From Saprospiraceae bacterium (lineage in GTDB: Bacteria; Bacteroidota; Bacteroidia; Chitinophagales; Saprospiraceae): a stretch of DNA of 64,000 nt. Positions 9,502-18,616 of this stretch are shown piece after piece. The translations under genes and the position numbers were made by a program. Every line of letters begins with the position of its first letter. The first letter of the stretch is position 1. The notes below the pieces were generated by a model. That model was not told the DNA's origin and ran no database searches. It was given only the letters and a program-made list of their open reading frames with translations. The DNA lies in contig JALWRC010000105.1 of assembly GCA_027080725.1 (NCBI GenBank), positions 40,402 to 104,401 on the forward strand, written 5' to 3'.

Positions 9502-10674
9502 TTAAGAATCCTTCAAGGACAAGTAGTCGACAATTTCAAGCCCATAACCATCCAATGCAATCGGGCGGGTAATGTTATTGGTAAGCAATCGAATCTTGCT
9601 AATGCCCAATTCCCTAATTATTTGCGCTCCGACTCCGATGTCTCGCTCCTTTTCACTCAAGGTAGCTGCATCGGGCAATCGGTCCGGCCCTTCTTTTGTT
9701 ACAATCGCTTTGAGGTGCGCCAGGAAGTCCGTTTTATAGGTTTTGTCCGAATGACGCATAATTACCAGTGCGCCATGTCCTTCTCTTTCGATCTGCTGGA
9801 GAGTGCGACTTATATTATCCATATCCTCACTACAAAGGGCGCTTAAAATATCCAAAGATACCGGAGAGGATTGTACACGAACCAAAGCCGGAGTGCCCGG
9901 GTCAAAAGTTCCTTTCGTGAGGGCGAGATGGATATCTCCTGTCGTCGTTTGCTGAAAAGCTGTTACGTCAAAATGGCCAAAACGCATCTCCCAGGGATGC
10001 GAAAACACCTTTTCGACGATGCGCTCCCGCTGCATTCTATAAGCGACAAGATCACGAATCGAAATAATCTTTAAGTCCAGCTTTTTTGATAAGTCAAGCA
10101 GTTGAGGCAACCGCGCCATGGTCCCGTCATCATTCAGTATCTCTACCAATACCCCGGCGGGCGACAGTCCCGCCAATTTCATTAAGTCCACCGCAGCTTC
10201 GGTATGTCCGGTCCGGCGGAGCACACCACCGGACTTGGCGATTAAAGGAAAAACATGTCCTGGGCGTGCCAAGTCCTCCGGGCGCGTGTCCGGGTCCACC
10301 AATGCCTGAATGGCCGTGGCTCGATCATGTGCTGATATCCCGGTGGTGCACCCCTTCCCCAAGTAATCGATAGAAATAGTAAACGCGGTCTCATGAAATG
10401 AATTATTGGAGGAAACCATCATATCCAAATCCAATTCCTTCGCTCTCTCCGCTTCGATTGGGGCACATATCAACCCCCTGCCTTCCTTGGACATAAAATT
10501 AATAATCTGAGCGTTGACGGTTTCTGCGGCACAGATAAAATCGCCTTCATTCTCCCGGTCCTCATCGTCCACTACAATAATCACTCTACCTTCCTTCAAA
10601 TCCTGAAGTGCTTCATCGATAGTATGTAGTTTTACTTCAGGACTCACTTGTTCTTTTAGGTGGTTGCCAAACAT
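9502..10674 (-). CDS. ribBA: 3,4-dihydroxy-2-butanone-4-phosphate synthase with degenerate GTP cyclohydrolase II domain
   Basis: 390 residues. The N-terminal RibB domain is intact: DDEDRENEGD at 36-45 binds metal and substrate, and the conserved ARPGHVFPL and RRTGHTEAAVDL motifs follow. It makes dihydroxybutanone phosphate from ribulose 5-phosphate for riboflavin synthesis. The C-terminal RibA-like half (from about residue 210) lacks the zinc-binding three-Cys motif and the GRGIG motif of active GTP cyclohydrolase II; at the expected site it reads SSPVSLDILSALCSED. That half is probably inactive, and I recall similar degenerate forms in Flavobacteriia. The start overlaps the upstream glycosyltransferase by 38 bases, suggesting coupled translation. 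Confidence 0.9.
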   Translation of the reverse strand: MFGNHLKEQVSPEVKLHTIDEALQDLKEGRVIIVVDDEDRENEGDFICAAETVNAQIINFMSKEGRGLICAPIEAERAKELDLDMMVSSNNSFHETAFTISIDYLGKGCTTGISAHDRATAIQALVDPDTRPEDLARPGHVFPLIAKSGGVLRRTGHTEAAVDLMKLAGLSPAGVLVEILNDDGTMARLPQLLDLSKKLDLKIISIRDLVAYRMQRERIVEKVFSHPWEMRFGHFDVTAFQQTTTGDIHLALTKGTFDPGTPALVRVQSSPVSLDILSALCSEDMDNISRTLQQIEREGHGALVIMRHSDKTYKTDFLAHLKAIVTKEGPDRLPDAATLSEKERDIGVGAQIIRELGISKIRLLTNNITRPIALDGYGLEIVDYLSLKDS

Positions 10675-11839
10675 TTGTCTTTATTCCTTTTAAGTATTCA
10701 ATAAACCCCTGCAAAAGGGCAATGTTCATCATTACAAAATATCGAATATGCAAAAACAATGGGACATGAATTCCAAAACGCGAAAGTACCACATCCAAAA
10801 GGGGAATTCCCACGGTGCCCAATACCCCCAAACTCCAAATAACCGGATATATCCACACCTTGCGAATCGCGAGATAACTCAGGGCTAAAAAACCGGCAAG
10901 CATAATCAGCGGCCCCAACCAACGAAGCACCTTGTGCGAAAAAAACACAAAGGCCCGCCAAAAGGGAGCACTCCAAAGCATGGAACGGAAATAAGCCAAA
11001 TTTTGGAAATTGCCCGATGAAATTCGCCGTTTCCGCCGGTATTCCTCCCGGATATCATGGGGGATCGATTCATAAACCCTGGCCTCCAAATCACTCAACA
11101 CCTTCCCCCCTTTTTGTATGGCCTTCATCGAAATAAAAAAATCGTCCACCCGGAACGTATCCGGTACGGGTTCATAATAATCACTCCGAAGTGCAAAACA
11201 TCCTCCAAAAGGTCCCATCAAGACTCCTCCCAACAATCCCTCCCGGTGCTTGATCATCACTTCTCTCGAGATATAGCGGGATTCCGATAGGCTGATATCC
11301 TCTCTGTTGCTCCCTATGTTTATCATTCGGGTATCCACCAGAGCCACTCCGGGATCACGAAAGTGTCGGACCAACTTGCGGTAAACATCTCGCTCTAAAA
11401 TCACATTGGCATCGGTAAATAAATAGATATGTTCCGGATTCTTGGTATGAAATTGTTGCACCTCCCGCTCCAAATGATTAATCATGCGCACCTTACCGGA
11501 ACGTTGTGTCGAAGGGTAAAAATGCACATTGGGCTTACCTTCCGCCCAAGAGGCGATAATCTCATTTGTCCTATCATCCGAAGCATCCGAACCGATAAAA
11601 AACAACATGCGCTCCGCAGGATAGTCCAGCTGCTCCAGACTATCGAGTTTTTCCCGAATGATAGCTGCTTCATTGTAAACGGACATCATTAGGGTCACCA
11701 AAGGAAGTATCTCTTCCCCCCCAACAGTTGGCAGTGATTTACCTCGCGCCATCCACTTCAGTAATAACGGAAACAACACATAAGAATGCAGTATTGCCAT
11801 TGCGCTAAGCCAAAACACTATATTTGCAATTAGGAGCAT
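10637..11839 (-). CDS. Family 2 glycosyltransferase, membrane-bound
   Basis: 400 residues with an N-terminal membrane segment, a GT-A catalytic domain, and two or three C-terminal helices (about 280-370). Catalytic-type motifs are SDASDD (sugar-nucleotide binding), FTDANVI (DxD-like), RVDDFFIS and the RRKRRISSGN segment in the place of the processive Q/RxxRW-like motif. The layout resembles processive synthases that build or export polysaccharides, but acceptor and donor cannot be named. It sits in a tight minus-strand run (UbiA prenyltransferase, maf, this gene, ribBA) and overlaps maf by one base (ATGA-type junction). It carries one copy of the dispersed 13-bp motif. Confidence 0.82.
   Translation of the reverse strand: MLLIANIVFWLSAMAILHSYVLFPLLLKWMARGKSLPTVGGEEILPLVTLMMSVYNEAAIIREKLDSLEQLDYPAERMLFFIGSDASDDRTNEIIASWAEGKPNVHFYPSTQRSGKVRMINHLEREVQQFHTKNPEHIYLFTDANVILERDVYRKLVRHFRDPGVALVDTRMINIGSNREDISLSESRYISREVMIKHREGLLGGVLMGPFGGCFALRSDYYEPVPDTFRVDDFFISMKAIQKGGKVLSDLEARVYESIPHDIREEYRRKRRISSGNFQNLAYFRSMLWSAPFWRAFVFFSHKVLRWLGPLIMLAGFLALSYLAIRKVWIYPVIWSLGVLGTVGIPLLDVVLSRFGIHVPLFLHIRYFVMMNIALLQGFIEYLKGIKTNVWQPPKRTSES
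11444..11456 (+). repeat. Copy of dispersed 13-bp motif (GGTATGAAATTGT)
   Basis: One base from consensus; inside the glycosyltransferase gene, read on the coding strand as QFHT. Confidence 0.78.
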
Positions 11840-12459
11840 CAGGCCGTCATCTCTTCAGAAGGATTAGAGGAAAACATCTCCACTAAGTTGCGGATGAATG
11901 TATAGACCTTCTCCGTCGGCAAGCCCATCACATTGGTATAGCTGCCTGTTATTTCTGCAATCTTGCATCTACCTATCCACTCTTGAATGGCATAGGCTCC
12001 GGCTTTATCAAATGGCTTGTAATGTTCGATATAATACGTCACCTCGTCATGCACCAACTCTCGAAAAAGGACGGAAGTCGAACTCGCAAAGGAATACTCC
12101 TTGCCTTTATAAATCAGACAAACCGCTGTAATCACTTCATGCCTCTTGCCCGACAAACGCGCCAGCATGCTGTATGCCTCTTTGGCATCCTTGGGCTTAC
12201 CCATTACGACGCCTTCCTGCACTACTATGGTATCGGCGGACAGTATCATCTTTTCGTCATCCCCTATTTGGCGGGCCACATCCATCGCCTTTGCTTTGGC
12301 CGTCTCGATGGCTCCAAGTCGAGGGGAGCGCCCTTCAATTTTCATCTCGGGTGCGGTGGAAGGGTGCACCTCAAAACGAAATCCCATCTCTTCGAGCAAT
12401 TGGGCTCTGCGAGGAGAAGCCGATGCCAACACAATATCAATATTCTCTCTCCAATTCAT
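11839..12459 (-). CDS. maf: Maf-family nucleoside triphosphate pyrophosphatase
   Basis: 206 residues, a normal length for Maf/YhdE. LASASPRRAQLL (11-22) is the hallmark N-terminal motif, followed by SADTIVV and GKP. Maf proteins hydrolyse non-canonical or pyrimidine nucleoside triphosphates to monophosphates, a house-cleaning activity in the cytoplasm. The stop overlaps the glycosyltransferase start by one base, and the UbiA prenyltransferase gene ends 9 bases upstream of the maf start, so the genes form an operon with no obvious shared pathway. Confidence 0.92.
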   Translation of the reverse strand: MNWRENIDIVLASASPRRAQLLEEMGFRFEVHPSTAPEMKIEGRSPRLGAIETAKAKAMDVARQIGDDEKMILSADTIVVQEGVVMGKPKDAKEAYSMLARLSGKRHEVITAVCLIYKGKEYSFASSTSVLFRELVHDEVTYYIEHYKPFDKAGAYAIQEWIGRCKIAEITGSYTNVMGLPTEKVYTFIRNLVEMFSSNPSEEMTA

Positions 12460-12468
12460 AAACCGTTT

Positions 12469-13422
12469 TTACTTCAACACATAACCGTACATCAGGATAT
12501 GCAGGCACAAAAATACCATTCCCAAGAGCATTATGCCTTTTAAATAGAGACTAATTGTATGAAAACATGCCTTTTCGCTGCACTTCATACTCTTGTAGCC
12601 CGTAGCCCCCAACAAAATGAAGATGACCACCCCCATCCCTATACTCCAATATGTCCCAACAACTCCTCCCCACAAGAGGACCAATAGCGCTGTAAGGGCC
12701 ATCAATACAACAACAAAGCGCACGGTTTTCTCTACACCGGCCACGATGGGCAGGGTCAGGAATCCCGCCACTTTATCCCCGGCAATATCTTCGATATCCT
12801 TTATGAGCTCGCGGCTCCAGGACACCAAAAAGGCAAATCCGCTAAACACCAATAATACCCCTATAACTCGAAACATTTCATCCGGGTATTGACGCCCTAA
12901 CTGCCGGAGGGCGGGCTCTTCCGCCAACAGGTAAAACAATGGAAATATAGCTGACAACATAGCTACCAGCAGATTGCCTGTCAAGGGCCTCTTTTGAAGG
13001 GAGTGGCTGTAGAACCAAAGTTTGATACTAAAGAGCACGTAAATCAGAAAGTACAGAAAATGCCCTATTCTCCAAGCCAGAAAGGCGGCTATTAGAGCCC
13101 CCACGACCACAAGCGCATAATAAAAATGAATGGCGCTATCCAAGGAAATCTCTTTGTTGACAATGCGCTTCTCCGGTTTGTTGACCGCATCCACCCCTAC
13201 ATCGTATATGTCATTGATGACATAACCGGCCGCCGTTATTAGAAGCGTACAGACCGCCAACAGTGTGGCATCTAAAGACTGCAAAACCGGTGCAATACCA
13301 AAATGGCGCAGCGCAGGAGCAATCCATCCAAACCAGATAACCAACTGGAGGAAGAGCACCATTACCAGATTGGGCCATCGTATGAGTTGTATATATTTAA
13401 CCAAGAAAACAAGATTTTTCAA
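12469..13422 (-). CDS. UbiA-family prenyltransferase (geranylgeranylglycerol-phosphate synthase-like)
   Basis: 317 residues and about eight to nine membrane helices. The first Asp-rich motif is N70-D71-x-x-D74-x-x-x-D78 followed by KPEKRIV; the second is near 205-217 (RELIKDIEDIAGD). These bind the prenyl diphosphate through magnesium. The closest remembered relatives are the Bacteroidota proteins annotated as geranylgeranylglycerol-phosphate geranylgeranyltransferase, though the acceptor is not provable. The start is a TTG at 13422: upstream in the same frame a TGA occurs within four codons and there is no ATG. It heads the maf-glycosyltransferase-ribBA run. Confidence 0.85.
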   Translation of the reverse strand: MKNLVFLVKYIQLIRWPNLVMVLFLQLVIWFGWIAPALRHFGIAPVLQSLDATLLAVCTLLITAAGYVINDIYDVGVDAVNKPEKRIVNKEISLDSAIHFYYALVVVGALIAAFLAWRIGHFLYFLIYVLFSIKLWFYSHSLQKRPLTGNLLVAMLSAIFPLFYLLAEEPALRQLGRQYPDEMFRVIGVLLVFSGFAFLVSWSRELIKDIEDIAGDKVAGFLTLPIVAGVEKTVRFVVVLMALTALLVLLWGGVVGTYWSIGMGVVIFILLGATGYKSMKCSEKACFHTISLYLKGIMLLGMVFLCLHILMYGYVLK

Positions 13423-13610
13423 TGAATATCAACTAAACTTCATCGTCTCCACCAATCCAAACGGCTTTACCTTCTTCTTGTTGTTATTTTGCTCGTCATA
13501 ATTTACTTATAACTACCTACCTACCTTCCTGCCTATTTGATGGGGTTTTGACAATTTATGGTGAAATGCATCCAACTACCGGCTTAAAAGCGTTTGTCAT
13601 TCATCATAAT

Positions 13611-13659
13611 GCCCTTGATGATGAGGCTGGCCACTTCATAGCCTAACCATCAAAAGGGC
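13611..13659 (-). terminator. Stem-loop between kdsC-like and UbiA genes
   Basis: Outer arms GCCCTT-GATG and CATC-AAAAGGGC pair with a two-base bulge, and an inner AGGCT/AGCCT arm closes the loop. It lies directly after the kdsC-like stop on the minus strand. There is no T-run after it, so it may be a processing or attenuation structure rather than a classic terminator. Confidence 0.35.
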
Positions 13660-13667
13660 ACCGGGTT

Positions 13668-14171
13668 CTAGACCGCCGGCCAAAGATTCTGCGATTTCAT
13701 AACGCGCTCTATGACATCCCGTACACACCCTGCTCCCCCCTTTACAGGAGATACATAATCCGATACCTTGAGGGCCTCAGAGGCCGCATTGGCGGGACAA
13801 GCCCCGATACCTGCGTATTGGATACATGCCAGGTCGGGCAAATCATCCCCCATATAAAGCAATGCTTCCGGAGAGATGCCCCACTCATCCAGCAGCTGCT
13901 TGAGGACGGGTAATTTATCGGATACCCCGGCAAAGTAATGCTCTACGCCCAGCCCTCGAAGGCGTAACGCGACCCCTTGGCTATTGCCCCCGGTGATGAC
14001 TCCGATGTTCAAGTTGACCCCAAGGGCCATTTTGACCGCCAATCCATCTCTGGTGTTCATCCGTCGCAACAATTCCCCACGCTCCGTGACCAAAAGGCGG
14101 CTATCCGTGAAGACCCCATCCACATCAAAAACCAAGGCTTGAATATTCTCAAAACACGCTTCTTTTCGCAT
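13668..14171 (-). CDS. kdsC: KdsC-like HAD phosphatase (3-deoxy-D-manno-octulosonate-8-phosphate phosphatase)
   Basis: About 167 residues, the normal length of KdsC. HAD motif I is FDVDGVFTDS, motif II is ITGGNSQGV, and motif IV is MGDDLPDL. The product would dephosphorylate KDO-8-phosphate in lipopolysaccharide core synthesis. The open frame extends to 14306, but the ATG at 14171 is chosen. It gives family length, it avoids overlap with the divergent nfeD gene, and a TACTTTTG -7 box lies at 14204-14211 on the minus strand, about 33 bases upstream. A related N-acylneuraminate phosphatase role is less likely. Confidence 0.85.
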   Translation of the reverse strand: MRKEACFENIQALVFDVDGVFTDSRLLVTERGELLRRMNTRDGLAVKMALGVNLNIGVITGGNSQGVALRLRGLGVEHYFAGVSDKLPVLKQLLDEWGISPEALLYMGDDLPDLACIQYAGIGACPANAASEALKVSDYVSPVKGGAGCVRDVIERVMKSQNLWPAV

Positions 14172-14203
14172 ACCATTTGATTCTCTATCCGTGATTAAAA
14201 CAC

Positions 14204-14211
14204 CAAAAGTA
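14204..14211 (-). promoter_or_regulatory. Candidate -7 box (TACTTTTG) for kdsC-like gene
   Basis: Matches TAnnTTTG on the minus strand about 33 bases before the chosen ATG. It supports the short start of the phosphatase; the -33 element is not clear. Confidence 0.4.
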
Positions 14212-14308
14212 CGTATTAATCTATTTATTGCTGTTCTTAATCGAAGAAGTTGTAGGTTATGGAACTTTTTTTCTACTATTGTACTTATTAACATTAAACC
14301 ATCCACGT

Positions 14309-14749
14309 ATGACTTATTGGCAAATTTGGCTTAGTATCGGTCTGGTGCTCTTTGCACTGGAGGTTTTTACCTCAGGATTTGTACTGGGATGTCTCGGAAT
14401 AGGGGCATTTCTAACGGTACTATTTACCCTAATCGTTGACACTTCGCTTCCTTATCAACTGATCATTTTTGCCATCGGCTCTTTATTGAGTCTCTTCTTT
14501 ATCCGCCCACTCGTGACACGTCTTTATGGCGAGGATGTACCGATGAATATCTATTCGTTGGTGGGCAAAATTGCGATTGTAAGCAAGGATTTTGACCCTA
14601 ACACCCACATCGGGCGGGTTAAAATTGACGGAGACGATTGGCGGGCACTTGTAGAGACAGAAGAAGATGCTTCTGAATTGAGTATAGGAAGCCCGGTTAG
14701 CATCGTCAGAGTGGACAGCAATACTTTGATTATAAAACCTAAAAAATAA
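14309..14749 (+). CDS. NfeD-like membrane protein
   Basis: About 146 residues. Three hydrophobic helices (about 5-70) precede a small beta-barrel NfeD domain (about 85-146; GRVKIDGDDWRA is the typical core). NfeD proteins partner with stomatin/SPFH proteins in membrane quality control or microdomain organisation; here the stomatin gene follows after 7 bases. The ATG at 14309 (MTYWQIWL) gives the usual length; the upstream ATG at 14228 would overlap the divergent phosphatase promoter region. Confidence 0.85.
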   Translation: MTYWQIWLSIGLVLFALEVFTSGFVLGCLGIGAFLTVLFTLIVDTSLPYQLIIFAIGSLLSLFFIRPLVTRLYGEDVPMNIYSLVGKIAIVSKDFDPNTHIGRVKIDGDDWRALVETEEDASELSIGSPVSIVRVDSNTLIIKPKK

Positions 14750-14756
14750 GACCCAT

Positions 14757-15764
14757 ATGATTTTCGCTCTCAGTTTTCTAGGCGGTGCTTCTACGGTAGC
14801 CATCGCTCTTTTGGTATTTGCTGTTTTTGTTCTTGCCAAAGGACTAAAAATTATCAAACAGTCGGAAGCCATGATCGTCGAGCGCCTCGGAAAATACCGC
14901 AAAACACTCCACGCCGGATTGAACATCATTATCCCCTTTATTGATGCCCCACGGCAAATACACTGGAGGTATTTGCGAGTGAGCAGAGATGGACGTAAAA
15001 TACCGGTGATTACCACACGGGACCGCATAGACTTGCGGGAAACCGTCTATGATTTCCCCAAGCAAAACGTCATCACGCGTGATAATGTCGTCACAGAGAT
15101 CAATGCGCTCCTTTATTTCCAGGTAGTGGATCCGGTAAAGGCCGTCTATGAAATCGCCAATCTCCCCAATGCGATCGAAAAACTCACCCAGACGACCCTT
15201 CGTAATGTCATCGGCGAAATGGATTTGGATGACTGTCTGAGTTCGCGGGATGTCATCAATATGAAATTGCGCGAAATCCTCGACGATGCGACCAACAAAT
15301 GGGGTGTCAAGGTCAATCGCGTCGAACTCCAGGACATCAATCCTCCTAATGACATCCGTGCAGCCATGGAAAAACAAATGCGCGCCGAACGAGACAAGCG
15401 CGCTCAAATCATAGAAGCGGAAGGACTCAAACGCGCACAAATCCTCGAAGCCGAGGGAAGCAAAATCTCCGCCATCACAAAAGCAGAAGGTATTAAAGAC
15501 GCAGACATTCTGGAAGCGGAAGGAAAATCGAAAGCTCGTAAGCTCAAAGCGGCAGCAGAGGCTGAAGCCATCAAATTGGTTACCGAGGCCATCAAAGACG
15601 GTAAAGCCGGAGACCCAACCAATTACCTCGTAGCTATTAAGTATGTCGATGCGCTCGAACGCATGGCGGAGGGGCAAGACAATAAGGTCGTATATATGCC
15701 TTATGAGATATCCGGAGTCCTCAGCTCTATCGGTGGGATTAAGGACTTGGTGAAGGAGAAATAA
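14757..15764 (+). CDS. SPFH/band 7 (stomatin-like, QmcA-type) protein
   Basis: 335 residues: one N-terminal membrane helix (about 5-30), a band 7 domain (about 30-200), then a long charged coiled coil with repeated EAEG...A units (about 210-290), as in QmcA and stomatins. Such proteins oligomerise on membranes and help organise or protect membrane proteins. It is paired with nfeD (7-base gap), the classic SPFH-NfeD operon. The C-terminus SSIGGIKDLVKEK is short. No enzyme function is implied. Confidence 0.9.
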   Translation: MIFALSFLGGASTVAIALLVFAVFVLAKGLKIIKQSEAMIVERLGKYRKTLHAGLNIIIPFIDAPRQIHWRYLRVSRDGRKIPVITTRDRIDLRETVYDFPKQNVITRDNVVTEINALLYFQVVDPVKAVYEIANLPNAIEKLTQTTLRNVIGEMDLDDCLSSRDVINMKLREILDDATNKWGVKVNRVELQDINPPNDIRAAMEKQMRAERDKRAQIIEAEGLKRAQILEAEGSKISAITKAEGIKDADILEAEGKSKARKLKAAAEAEAIKLVTEAIKDGKAGDPTNYLVAIKYVDALERMAEGQDNKVVYMPYEISGVLSSIGGIKDLVKEK

Positions 15765-15920
15765 TACACCACTACGGTAGAGGGTTAACTACGCTTGTTT
15801 TGAAACTAGTGCGTCAGGAACAAAGTTCATCTAGTATAGAGTGTATAGACGCAATGCATTGCATCTTCGGTTGCTAAGGGTAATTATTTCATGCGCGTAG
15901 CACTCATCGATCGTTTCCCT

Positions 15921-17138
15921 TCAATCCTCATAATCCACCCATTCGGTATGGATGACGCTACTCTGTTGTAAGGTCTTGTGCACCGGGCATTTTGCTGCTA
16001 TTTGGAGGAGGCGTTTGATTTGGGCTTCAGAAAGTTCCCCCTCGAAATCCAATGATTTGTAAAACACATTTTGCATTGGGTTTCCATCGAGATTTTCGCA
16101 ATCCTCACAATGCTCGCGCCTATAATTGACATAGGTTCGCACTGCTTCCAGCGGCCATTCTTTCCGTCTGGCATACATCATTAATGTGATATCGGTACAT
16201 GCCGCAAGAGCCGCCGAGAGCAATTCGTAAGGAGTCGGACCAAAGTCGTTGCCTCCATAGGTTTCGGGTTCATCCACAATGAGGCCATGTTGTCGCATGC
16301 GCACTTGCGTGTCATACCCTTCATCATCGAGATAAGCGACCACCTTACCCCGTGGATTAATGGAGGGCTCGGCGGGTGCTTCTATGTACAATCCGGCCCA
16401 TTGGGCGATTACTCCACCGACGTATAGCGAATGTTTCTTATTGGAAAGCAGGTGATTTGCCCCGGGAACAGAAATAAAACTCTTTGGATGACGGGCGGCC
16501 TTATAGATTTCAGCTGCATTGGATACCGGAACGATTTCATCCGCCGGTGAATGAATGATGAGAATGGGAACATCGAGTTCGTTGAGTGCCCGATCCATAT
16601 TGTGTTGTCGGATATCATCCAAAAATTGTTTTTTTATCATAAAAGAGCGTGGCCCGATACGGACCACAGCATAGCCCTTGTGCTCGATATCATCCAACTT
16701 GCCGCCAAACAACCGGAGTACGTGCTCCGCACATGAGGGCGCTCCAATGGTAGCTACCGCACGGACTGAAGGGATTTTGCTCGCAGCAAATATCACCGCT
16801 GCCCCACCCAAAGAATGCCCTACCAACAAAGAAGGAGCAAAAAAATGAGCGGTCAGGTATTGGGCCGCAGCTACAATGTCTTCGATATTGGAGCTGAAGT
16901 TCATCTCCGAAAAATCGCCTTCGCTCTCCCCAAGGCCCGTGAAGTCAAAGCGCAGCACTGCAAACCCTTCCATATTGAGGGTTCGTGTGATGTTGCGCAT
17001 GGCAGAGAGGTCTTTGCTCAGCGTAAAACCATGGGCCATCACCGCCCAAGCGATCGGATGCCTATCCGGTGGAAAGTCCAACCGCGCAGACAATAACGCG
17101 CCGGAAGACCCGGAAAATTGAATTTTCTTATACTGCAT
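15921..17138 (-). CDS. Alpha/beta hydrolase fused to OsmC-like peroxiredoxin
   Basis: 405 residues in two domains. Residues 1-250 form an alpha/beta hydrolase with nucleophile elbow GHSLGGA, acid in SPADEIVP and His in GANHLL. Residues about 260-405 form an OsmC/Ohr domain with GGNDFGPTPYELL, the first redox Cys in ALAACTD and the second in AAKCPVHKTL. OsmC proteins reduce organic hydroperoxides; the hydrolase half may release or act on ester substrates. This fusion is known in bacteria, but the joint reaction is not established here. It follows the Kelch T9SS gene by about 10 bases. Confidence 0.9.
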   Translation of the reverse strand: MQYKKIQFSGSSGALLSARLDFPPDRHPIAWAVMAHGFTLSKDLSAMRNITRTLNMEGFAVLRFDFTGLGESEGDFSEMNFSSNIEDIVAAAQYLTAHFFAPSLLVGHSLGGAAVIFAASKIPSVRAVATIGAPSCAEHVLRLFGGKLDDIEHKGYAVVRIGPRSFMIKKQFLDDIRQHNMDRALNELDVPILIIHSPADEIVPVSNAAEIYKAARHPKSFISVPGANHLLSNKKHSLYVGGVIAQWAGLYIEAPAEPSINPRGKVVAYLDDEGYDTQVRMRQHGLIVDEPETYGGNDFGPTPYELLSAALAACTDITLMMYARRKEWPLEAVRTYVNYRREHCEDCENLDGNPMQNVFYKSLDFEGELSEAQIKRLLQIAAKCPVHKTLQQSSVIHTEWVDYED

Positions 17139-17148
17139 AATTATACGT

Positions 17149-18486
17149 TTAATAAGGAAGAACTGCCAAAGGCAGTTTCGCTTTACTCGTTATGAAATAG
17201 TAGAGACCTGGTGGTAATCCGGTGATGTCCACTGTCGCCTCAGCATCCAAAACCCCGTTTAAAGTCCTGTTTCCCGCGGCGGAGACAATGGAATAGGGCA
17301 CAGGAAAACGGTCTCCCATTAGTGAACAAAGATAAATGACCCTATTGGCAGGGTTGGGACAAATCCGGATACTACCACTGCTCTTGTTATCCCCTTCGAC
17401 CACCTTTGTTATGCGCTGTCCGGTAACCCGTAGAATAGCATCACTCACCTGTTGCCGCTCCCGCATCCCTCCCATCAAATAAATGGTAGAATCATTGGTC
17501 GCAGCGGCCCCGCGGAGATCCATGGGCAGACCGGGCAAGGGGCCTGACTCCAATACCAAAGGCTGTGACCTCTTTAGAGAAAAAACCCTTTCATCGGGGG
17601 GGACGCCTTTGCCCGTCCGGTAAGCCTTACCATCGTAATTGTAGGTCTCCCCTGAGCCCCCAAACCAATAGGGCTGTTCCTTCAGTTTTGCACAGGCTGA
17701 GCGATAGATTCCGTCAAATCCGGATGGTCTGGAAGAGTGCCACTCGATCCTCGTGGGATGCGCCGAATCTATAATGCCCCATCTAAGTACATTCTGAATC
17801 GGGAAATTACGCCCATCCGAAGCCCCTCCCAAATAATAAATGGTATCTCCTACGATACATCCGGAAGCCCCAAAGGATTTATATTGCGCATTATTGGGCA
17901 CCGGGTCCGCCGCTGTCCAGGTATTCGAAACAGGATTATAAACTTGCACATTGGAGACATTGGAGCGATTGCTCCACCCTGTTATCACATAAATCAGGCT
18001 GTCCCTCCAGACCGCTTGAACATGGTCGTCTATCGGTACAGGAAGGGGGGCGGCATCAGGTATAAAATGGTTGGCTTCCGTGTCAAAGCGATGCACTCTC
18101 AGGGAGGACTTCTCCGCACCGTTTTTATAGACGTGGTACCCGCCAATGATATAAATGATGCGACCTATTCTGGAAGCCGCCATCGCAATCTTCCCCCTCG
18201 AATCCGGAATATCTTCTATCCTTTGAACCTGCCGGCTTATCGTATTATAACGGTAGGAGCGCAAATGAATTCCATTGTACTTCTTCGTTTTATCCAATCC
18301 CCCAAATGCATAAACAAAGGGAGTATCGCTGACCGTTGCCGACACCACTGCGGTATTGGTGAGGGGTTCCGGAAGATACCCTACGGTGTCGATATGCCAT
18401 TGTTTATCCTGCGTATGGCTTTGCCGGGTGCACAATACGACAAGGAAGATAAAGGAGATGCGAAAGAAGAAACCATCTGTTTTCAT
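17149..18486 (-). CDS. Secreted Kelch-repeat protein with T9SS sorting domain
   Basis: About 445 residues: a signal segment (residues 7-22), five or six Kelch repeats (YIIGGYHVY, YYLGGASDG, YLMGGMRER among them) predicted to form a beta-propeller, and a C-terminal sorting domain starting ICPNPANR. It should be delivered to the surface or medium by the T9SS. The ATG at 18486 (MKTDGFFF) is chosen because it places the signal peptide at the start; the longer frame to 18537 runs through a copy of the dispersed motif at 18509 that is probably intergenic. A variant motif copy (GTTATGAAATAGT, 17189) lies in its 3' end. Confidence 0.82.
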   Translation of the reverse strand: MKTDGFFFRISFIFLVVLCTRQSHTQDKQWHIDTVGYLPEPLTNTAVVSATVSDTPFVYAFGGLDKTKKYNGIHLRSYRYNTISRQVQRIEDIPDSRGKIAMAASRIGRIIYIIGGYHVYKNGAEKSSLRVHRFDTEANHFIPDAAPLPVPIDDHVQAVWRDSLIYVITGWSNRSNVSNVQVYNPVSNTWTAADPVPNNAQYKSFGASGCIVGDTIYYLGGASDGRNFPIQNVLRWGIIDSAHPTRIEWHSSRPSGFDGIYRSACAKLKEQPYWFGGSGETYNYDGKAYRTGKGVPPDERVFSLKRSQPLVLESGPLPGLPMDLRGAAATNDSTIYLMGGMRERQQVSDAILRVTGQRITKVVEGDNKSSGSIRICPNPANRVIYLCSLMGDRFPVPYSIVSAAGNRTLNGVLDAEATVDITGLPPGLYYFITSKAKLPLAVLPY

Positions 18487-18508
18487 GCATGATATATTAC
18501 TGTATTCA

Positions 18509-18521
18509 ACCATTTCATACC
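18509..18521 (-). repeat. Exact copy of dispersed 13-bp motif
   Basis: Exact GGTATGAAATGGT on the minus strand, about 23 bases upstream of the Kelch gene start and probably untranslated. Confidence 0.85.
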
Positions 18522-18616
18522 AAAAGCAAAAATGCATTATTTTATTGAAAGGAATAGCACTTTCCTACCCTACTCCACCGTAATGTCGTATGGCTTACTT
18601 TGTAGCATAAAGCGCA

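Noticed and set aside
14844..15677. 277-residue minus-strand open frame inside the stomatin gene
   Set aside because: It lies antisense to a clear SPFH gene; the sequence has no motif and reflects the codon pattern of the real gene.
17737..18492. 251-residue plus-strand open frame opposite the Kelch gene
   Set aside because: Antisense to a recognisable T9SS Kelch protein; no domain or ribosome-binding site.
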